Shown here: piece after piece, positions 1 to 7,095 of the stretch
How the letters are laid out: every line of letters starts with the position of its first letter
Numbering within the stretch: position 1 is the first letter of the stretch
From: Marivivens sp.
GTDB taxonomy: Bacteria; Pseudomonadota; Alphaproteobacteria; Rhodobacterales; Rhodobacteraceae
DNA length: 7,095 nt
Reading direction: 5' to 3'
Assembly (NCBI GenBank): GCA_024642185.1
Contig: JAHEBR010000106.1
Location: forward strand, 1-7,095
Position numbers and translations under genes: made by a program
Notes under the pieces: generated by a model
What the model was told of the DNA's origin: nothing
Database searches by the model: none
What the model saw: only the letters and a program-made list of their open reading frames with translations

Positions 1-570
1 GATTGGGATCCGTTCCGCCTCTCCGAGGCGCTCAACTGGCATCTCAAGCCCGCCCCGGTGGCGATCACCGCCTGCGCCCGCGTGGCGGACGATTGGCACG
101 CGCGGTTTTCGGCCATCGAGCGGCGCTATCTCTTCCGGCTCGTCAGCCGCCGGGCACCGCTAACGGTCGAGGCGGGCCTCGCATGGCGGGTGAACCATCC
201 CCTAAGCCTTGGGCCCATGCAGGAAGCGGCCAACCACCTGATCGGCAAGCACGATTTCACCACCTTCCGTTCGTCGATCTGTCAGGCCGAAAGCCCCGTG
301 AAGACGCTCGACGAGCTGCGGATCGAGGAAATCGCCCGCCCCGATGGCGCCGAGTTCCGCTTTCATGTGCGGGCGCGGTCGTTCCTGCACAATCAGGTGC
401 GCAGCTTTGTCGGCACGCTCGAGCGGGTCGGCGCGGGGGCTTGGACGCCTCAGGACGTCAAAGCCGCGCTTGAGGCCCGCGACCGCGCGGCCTGTGGCCC
501 GGTCTGCCCGCCGGACGGGCTCTATCTGGCGGGCGTCGGCTATCTCGCGGATCCCTTCGGCGGAGCATAG
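1..570 (+). CDS. truA: tRNA pseudouridine(38-40) synthase TruA, C-terminal part (5' end outside window)
   Basis: TruA converts uridines 38, 39 and 40 in the anticodon arm of many tRNAs to pseudouridine in the cytoplasm. The frame is open from base 1 (D-W-D-P-F-R...) to a TAG stop and shows 189 residues. The family is usually about 250-270 residues, so roughly 65-80 N-terminal residues, including the catalytic Asp motif, lie left of the window. Recognisable family motifs in order (visible residue numbers) are: FSAIERRY at 36-43, whose Tyr I take to be the conserved active-site tyrosine; DFTTFRS near 80-90 followed by CQAESPVKTL; ARSFLHNQVRSFVG near 123-136, the conserved RNA-binding/active-site stretch; and a C-terminal CGPVCPPDGLYL. 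These match TruA rather than TruB or RluA-type synthases. No frameshift is seen. It ends 99 bases before tamA on the same strand, so read-through into the tam genes is possible but not shown. The activity assignment is family knowledge, because the catalytic Asp itself is not visible. Confidence 0.95.
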   Translation, partial: DWDPFRLSEALNWHLKPAPVAITACARVADDWHARFSAIERRYLFRLVSRRAPLTVEAGLAWRVNHPLSLGPMQEAANHLIGKHDFTTFRSSICQAESPVKTLDELRIEEIARPDGAEFRFHVRARSFLHNQVRSFVGTLERVGAGAWTPQDVKAALEARDRAACGPVCPPDGLYLAGVGYLADPFGGA

Positions 571-3500
571 GCGGGGCTCCGCCGCTCAAGGAATGCGCGT
601 TTTCTTTGCCGCCTTCATGGGTTAGGACAATAGAGCCTGTCTGCCTGTTGCCCCGCGAGGAGAATCCCCGTGGCCCTTATGGTCCGCCCTGTTGCCGGAA
701 TTCTCGTGCTCACCCTGTGCGCCCTGCCCGCGCTGTCACAAGATATCCGGTTCCGTATCACCGAAAACAGCACCCTCAGGCCCTCCCTCGAGGCGGCTTC
801 GCTGCTTGTAGCGCAAGAGGCGAGCGGCGAGGCGTCGGCTCAGGACATCGTCGCCGCTGCGCGCGCTGATTATCCCCGCCTCCTCGCCGCGCTCTATGCT
901 GATGGGTATTTTGGCGCCACGGTATCCATCCTTGTTGACGGGCGCGAAGCGGCAAGCATCGCGCCGCTTGACGCCCCGTCGAGCATCCGCGGCGTCGAGA
1001 TTATCGTCACGCCGGGGCCAGCCTTCAGTTTTGGCGCAACCGAGGCCTCACCGCTTCCCGAAGGCGCGGATATGCCTGCGGCGTTCGCCACCGGCCTGCC
1101 TGCCAGCACAGACGCGATCCGCGAGGCCGCGCGCGCGGGCATTCAAGCTTGGCGCAATGCAGGCCATGCCAAGGCCGCACTCGAGAGCCAGCGCGTCATT
1201 GCCGATCACAGGGAAAGCCAACTCGACGTCAGCCTTGGGTTCGCGCCGGGCGCGCGCCTTGCCTTTGGACCCGTAGCCGTCGAGGGCAACAGCGCCGTTT
1301 CCGATGACCGCATCCGCGAAATTGCCGGCCTTCCCCAAGGCGCCGTCTATAGCCCTGCCGAAATCGACCGCGCCCTCGCGCGACTGCGCCGCGCCGGAGC
1401 CTTCCGCGCCGTGAGCCTGACCGAAGCCGACGAAGCGACCGCCGATCTCGCCTTGCCGACCACCTTGAATGTCGTGGAGGAAAAGCCCCGCCGGCTTGGC
1501 TTCGGGGCCGAGCTGACCTCTTTCGACGGCCTCGCGCTCAGCGCCTACTGGATGCACCGCAATCTCCTTGGCGGGTCGGAAAACCTGCGGATCGACGGCT
1601 CGGTCGAGGGGATCGGCGGGGCAACCGGTGCGCTCGATGCGCGGCTTGGCGCGGCTTTCGTTCGGCCGGCAACACTCGGTGCCGACACGGATCTTCTTGC
1701 CGGAGCCGAAATCCTCCATCGCGAAGACCCGCTCTACAGCATGAATTCGGCCAGCCTCGATGTTGGCTTGCGCCGCCGGTTCAGCGAAGCGCTGCAACTC
1801 AGCCTTGCCGTGGGCGCAAAGACAGCGCAGATCAGCGACGATCTGGGCAGCCGCGGCTATACCGTCCTGACCCTGCCCGGTACGGCCACCTTCGACAGAC
1901 GCGACAATGCCATAGACGCGCAGAAGGGCTATTTCCTTGACGCAAAAGCAACCCCGTTTCTCAGCCTCTCGGGCGATGCGGCAACTGGCCTTCGGCTCTG
2001 GACGGAAGGCCGCGCCTATTTCACCCCGGGCGAGACTGGCAAGCTGACCTTCGCCCTGCGCGGCCAGCTTGGTTCGGTAATGGGGCCCGATCTCCTGACC
2101 GCTCCGCCCGACTATCTCTTCTTCTCGGGCGGCGGCGGGACCGTGCGGGGCCAGCCCTATCAATCGCTCGCCATTGATCTGGGCGGTGGCGACCGTATCG
2201 GCGGGCTGAGCCTTGCGGCTCTTTCGGCGGAACTCCGCGCCAGCGTGACTGACACGATCGGCATCGTCGGCTTTGCCGATGCCGGCTATGTCGGCGCAAG
2301 CGCCCTGCCCCTTGCGGATGGAGACTGGCACGCGGGAGCAGGCATCGGCATCCGATACCAGACGGGCCTTGGCCCGCTGCGGCTTGACGTAGCGACCCCG
2401 GTCACTGGTGCGGGTGCGGGACAGTCGGTCAATATCTACATCGGCATCGGGCAGGCCTTCTGATGCGCCGGTTTCTTCTCCTTTTGGGCCTTCTTTTGCC
2501 GTTCGCCGCACTGGCGCAGGACGAAAGCGACAAGGATTTCCTCACCCGTTTCTTGGAGCGTTCGCTTTCTGGCAGTGGACGTCAGATCGAGATTGATGGC
2601 TTTGCCGGCGCCCTCAGTTCGGAAGCCCGTTTTGAGCGCCTGACTGTCTCGGACACGCAGGGCGCATGGCTTGTAATCGAAGGCGGGCGCCTGAACTGGG
2701 ATCGCGGTGCTCTTATAGCGGGCCGCATCGATATAGACCGGCTTGCCGCGGAGGTTGTCCATCTGATCCGCTGGCCAGTCGCCTCGACAGACCCAATCAA
2801 GCCCGAAGCGACACCCTTTGCCCTACCTGACCTGCCCGTTTCGGTAGATGTCGGCGCATTGAATGTCGAACGCATTTCGATTGCAGAGGGGATTGCAGGG
2901 GCTCCCGTCGAACTGAGCCTTTCGGGCGCGCTGGCGCTCGGCGGCGGCGAGGGCTCCGCGCAACTCTTGTCGCAACGGATCGATGGAGGGATTGGCGCAT
3001 TCGCTTTGGAGGCCCGCTACTCCAACGAGAGCCGCATTCTCAAAGCCTATCTCGACCTTGACGAGGGCGAAGGTGGACTTGCGGCCAAGGCGCTTGGCAT
3101 TGCCGGAACGCCCGCGCTGCACCTGACCCTCGGCGGTGAGGCGCCGGTCGACGCCTTCGCAGCGACGCTCACGCTCGATACTGACGGCGCGCGGCGGCTC
3201 GAGGGCAGGATCGCTTTCGGCCTCGGGGAAGAGGCGCAATATGATCTGGCGCTCTCAGGGGATATTTCGGCGCTGTTTCTGCCGGAATACCGGCCATTCT
3301 TTGGGCAGCATGTCGAGCTGACAACCTCGGCCATGCGGCGCAGCACGGGCCAGTTGGTCCTGTCGGATTTGTCTCTGTCAAGCCGCAGTCTTGTTCTCCA
3401 AGGATCGGCCAGACTTACTCCCGCCGGGTGGCCTGAACGATTTGATCTAGAGGGCAAACTTGCAGATCCCGAGGGTGCCCCTGTGCTCTTGCCGCTGGCG

Positions 3501-6500
3501 GGCCCGGCCACGACTGTCGCCTCGGCCGACCTGTTTCTGGCCTACGATGCCGGCAAAGGGGATATGTGGAGCGCAACACTTCGCGCCGACAATATTGGTC
3601 GCCCCGGTTTTTCTGCGACCACAGCTTTGATCGAGGGCAGCGGAACCATCACCCAAGGCGAAGACGAAGCCCCGCGCCGCTTTGACGGCACGATTGCCTA
3701 TCGCGCCGAGGGCGTTGCCTTTTCCGATCAAGAGCTTTCGGCGGCACTTGGCGACCGGCTCAGCGGGGGAGTGCAACTTTCGCATATCGATGGCCAGCCG
3801 TTCCGTGTTCGAAGCCTGACGTTGGAAGGGCCGGGGATTGGCCTTAGCGCCAATGCGGACATCTCCGGGGCGGGCGAGGATTTCATGGTCCGAACCGATG
3901 CCTCGTTTGACATCGCGAGCCTCGAGCGCTTTTCGTTACTCACCGGTCGCGACCTGTCGGGCGCGGCAAAGGCAACCCTGAGCGGGAACATTCAGCCCAC
4001 CGACCTGTCGTTCAACCTGTGGCTCAACGCCGAGACCAATGGGCTGGCGGTTGGTCTTGCCAGCCTTGATCCTCTACTGACCGAACGGACGGCAGGGAGC
4101 GCTCGCCTCATCCGTGACGGGGCCGGCGCCCGCGTCGAGGGGCTGAATATCCAAAGCGGCGCGTTTGCGGCCAAAGGCGCGCTTTCGCTCACCAGTCAAA
4201 GCCTTGAGGCCGACCTGCGGATTGATCTTGCAGACCTCGCTCTGGTTGTTCCGGGCGTCGATGGCCCGGCAACCTTCGAGATTATCGCCCGGCCAGAGGC
4301 CGACGGCGCCACCTCCCTTGCCCTATCCGTCGCCGGGGCGGGCGAGGAATTGGCGCTGACAGGCCAAATCTCTGCCGATGCCCCCCGCGAGTTCCGTGGC
4401 ACGGCGAAGGCGTCTTCCCGGGATCTTTCACGCCTCGCTTCCCTTGCCGGCATCCAGATCGGCGGGCAGGCGGAAGCAACGGTCAACGGCCGCGCCACTC
4501 TGGATTTCTCGGATTTTGCGATCGCCGCCGAGGCCACAACGTCAGATCTGAAGCTGGCAACCGACATTCTGGACCCGCTTCTCGCTGGCGCAGGCAAAAT
4601 TGAGGTTATCGTGGAACGGCGCGATGGGACGTCAATCTTCGTTCCATCCCTTTCGGCAGAGACCGCCAACCTGTCCCTCTCCGGCAGCCTCACCCAGATG
4701 ACAGACGGACCCAAGGCCGAATTCAGCGCCCGCATCGCAGACATGGCGTTGATCGCATCGGACTTCGCCGGGCCCCTCGAAGCAAAAGGCGCAGCGACCC
4801 GCGGGGACGATGGGCTTTGGCAGCTACAGAGCACCAGCTTGTCTGGCCCGGGAGGTCTGCAGGCCGATATTGGTGGCAGCGTGGGCGAAGATCTGGTTGC
4901 CGATCTGCGTCTGTCCGGGGCGTTGCCTCTTGGCCTTATGAACCAAATCCTTGAGCCACGCCGCGCCGCAGGCATGGTGCGCTTTGATCTGGGGCTACGG
5001 GGCAGATTGGACGCCAATATCCTCGGCGGCTTGAGTGGCACGCTATCTCTTGCCGAGGGCCGGCTTGCCGATCCTCTTCTGGGGCAATCAATCGAAGGGC
5101 TAGGTGGGGCTGCCAGCTTCGAAGGCGGTAGTGTCAGGATCGACCTCTCGGGAACCTCTCCGGCAGGCGGCGATGCAAGGCTGAGTGGGGTGGTGGGCGT
5201 TTCAGCCCCGATCTCTGCGGATCTTGGCCTGCAGCTGTCCGGCTGGGTATTGCGCGATCCGACATTGTATCAGACCACGCTCGACGGCGCGCTGGGGATC
5301 TCGGGTCCGTTGACGGGCGGGGCGCTCATATCGGGCGAAGTTCGGCTCGGAACGACAGAGCTGCGTGTTCCGTCGTCCAGCATCAGCGCCGCAGGCGATA
5401 TTCCAGAGATCACCCATATCGGGGCTTCACCAGACATCACAGAGACCCTTGCGCGGGCAGGCCTGACCAAAGCGGCCAACACCGGCGGCGGCCGAGGTGT
5501 TCCCTACGGCCTCAATATCCGCATCCTTGCGCCCGAGCAGGTTTTTGTGCGCGGTCGAGGGCTCGACGCCGAGCTTGGGGGCGCCCTGACGTTGGGAGGA
5601 TCGACAGCTGAAATCGCGCCAGTGGGCCGCCTTGATCTGATCCGGGGCAGGCTTGATATCCTGCAGCAACGTTTCAATCTCACTCAAGGCTCGGCCGATA
5701 TCCGTGGCGACCTGATGCCCGAGATTCAGCTTACCGCGACAACAACTGCGCGAAGTGGAACGATCGTAAACCTGAGCGTTGCGGGAAGCCTCGATTCACC
5801 CGATTTTGTGCTGTCGTCGACGCCTGATCTGCCGCAGGACGAGATTATCTCGCAGCTTCTTTTCGGTCGCGGCATCGACCAGATTTCCCCGCTGCAAGCG
5901 GTCCAACTTGCCTCCGCGGTCGCAACCCTCGCGGGTCGTGGCGGTGCCGGTCTTGTTGACAACCTTCGTCAGCGGTTTGGCCTTGATGATCTGGACATCA
6001 GTTCCAACCCCGAAGGCGACACGACCTTCCGGGTTGGCAAATATTTTGGCGAAAACCTGTATTCCGATGTCGCCGTTTCGAGCGGTGGCCAGAGCGAGTT
6101 GAGCCTGAACCTTGATCTGTCAGAAACCCTGACCGCCAAGGGCAGTATCGACAGCGAGGGCCAGACCAGCCTCGGTATCTTCTTCGAGCGCGACTATTAA
6201 AGAAAAGCGGCGGCCTCAGGGGCCGCCGCTTTGAATGGTGCGATGGGCCTTTACGCCGTCACTTCAAGAAGCGCCTCGGCCTCGTGGAACGGGCAGGCCA
6301 CCTTGTGATCTTCCCCAGGGATAGTGATCATTTTCGGACGCTCGCCCGCGCAGCTGGCCTGCGCCTTGCGGCAGCGGGTGCGGAAGACGCAGCCCGAGGG
6401 CGGGTTCATCGGCGAGGGCAACTCGCCCACGATAACCTCGCGCGGGCGCGCCTTCTCGAGCTTGGGATCGGGGATCGGCACCGACGAAATGAGCGCTTGG

Positions 6501-7095
6501 GTATAGGGATGCTCGGGCTTCGTGGTCAGGCGATCGGCGTCGCCCTCTTCCATGATCCGGCCCAGATACATCACGCCGATCCGGTCGGAGATGTGCTTTA
6601 CCACCGACAGGTCGTGGGCGATGAAGATCATCGACAGGCCCATGTCGCGCTGCAACTCCATCAGGAGGTTGATCACCTGCGCCTGCACCGACACGTCGAG
6701 CGCCGAAACAGGCTCGTCGCAGATCACCAGCTTGGGTTCGAGGATCAGCGCGCGGGCGATGCCGATACGCTGGCACTGGCCGCCCGAAAACTCGTGCGGA
6801 TAGCGGTTGATGAGGTTGGGCAGAAGACCCACGCGCTCCATGAGCTTGGCGACGCGCTGCTTCACCTCGGCCCGCGGCGTCTTGGGGAAGTGCGTGACGA
6901 GCGGCTCGGCGATGATCTCGCCCACGGTCATGCGCGGGTTGAGCGCGGCCAGAGGATCCTGGAAGATCATCTGCACATCGCGGCGATGGGCGCGGCGCTC
7001 GCCGGCTTCCATCGCGGCAAGGTCTTTGCCCTCAAACAGGATCTTGCCACCCGAGGTCGGCACGGTGCCGATGATCGCGCGGGCGAGGGTCGATT

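Overview
The window looks like an ordinary chromosomal stretch of a G+C-rich alphaproteobacterium, most likely of the Rhodobacterales/Rhodobacteraceae type. That placement is inferred from the strong G/C preference at third codon positions, the style of the TamA and TamB proteins and the general gene content. The species cannot be named from this sequence alone. No mobile element, CRISPR array, tRNA, rRNA or other accessory island is visible.

Layout: (1) 1-570, plus strand: the C-terminal 189 residues of TruA, the tRNA pseudouridine synthase that modifies the anticodon stem-loop; the start and catalytic Asp lie left of the window. (2) 571-669: a 99-base gap with a 9-bp hairpin over the truA stop and a good ribosome binding site for the next gene. 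(3) 670-2463, plus: TamA, an Omp85-family outer-membrane protein with signal peptide, POTRA region and C-terminal barrel. (4) 2463-6200, plus: TamB, a very long periplasmic beta-groove protein of the AsmA-like/TamB family. Its start codon shares one base with the tamA stop (TGATG). (5) 6201-6250: a short gap with a strong G+C hairpin, probably a shared terminator for two convergent transcripts. (6) 6251-7095, minus: most of a DppF/OppF-type ATPase of a peptide ABC importer, entering from the right edge and cut just after the Walker A lysine.

TamA and TamB work together. TamB spans the periplasm as a hydrophobic groove and TamA is its outer-membrane partner; the pair is linked to insertion of some outer-membrane proteins and, for TamB-like proteins, to phospholipid transport to the outer membrane. 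Their overlapping stop and start suggest coupled translation. TruA upstream and the peptide transporter downstream are functionally unrelated; the transporter gene runs in the opposite direction and belongs to another operon.

I looked for an undescribed system and did not find one. The findings are modest: a TamB N-terminus that looks cleavable rather than membrane-anchored, a complete lack of cysteine in both mature Tam proteins, a hairpin engulfing the truA stop, an asymmetric convergent terminator, and an intact four-cysteine motif in the ATPase C-terminus.
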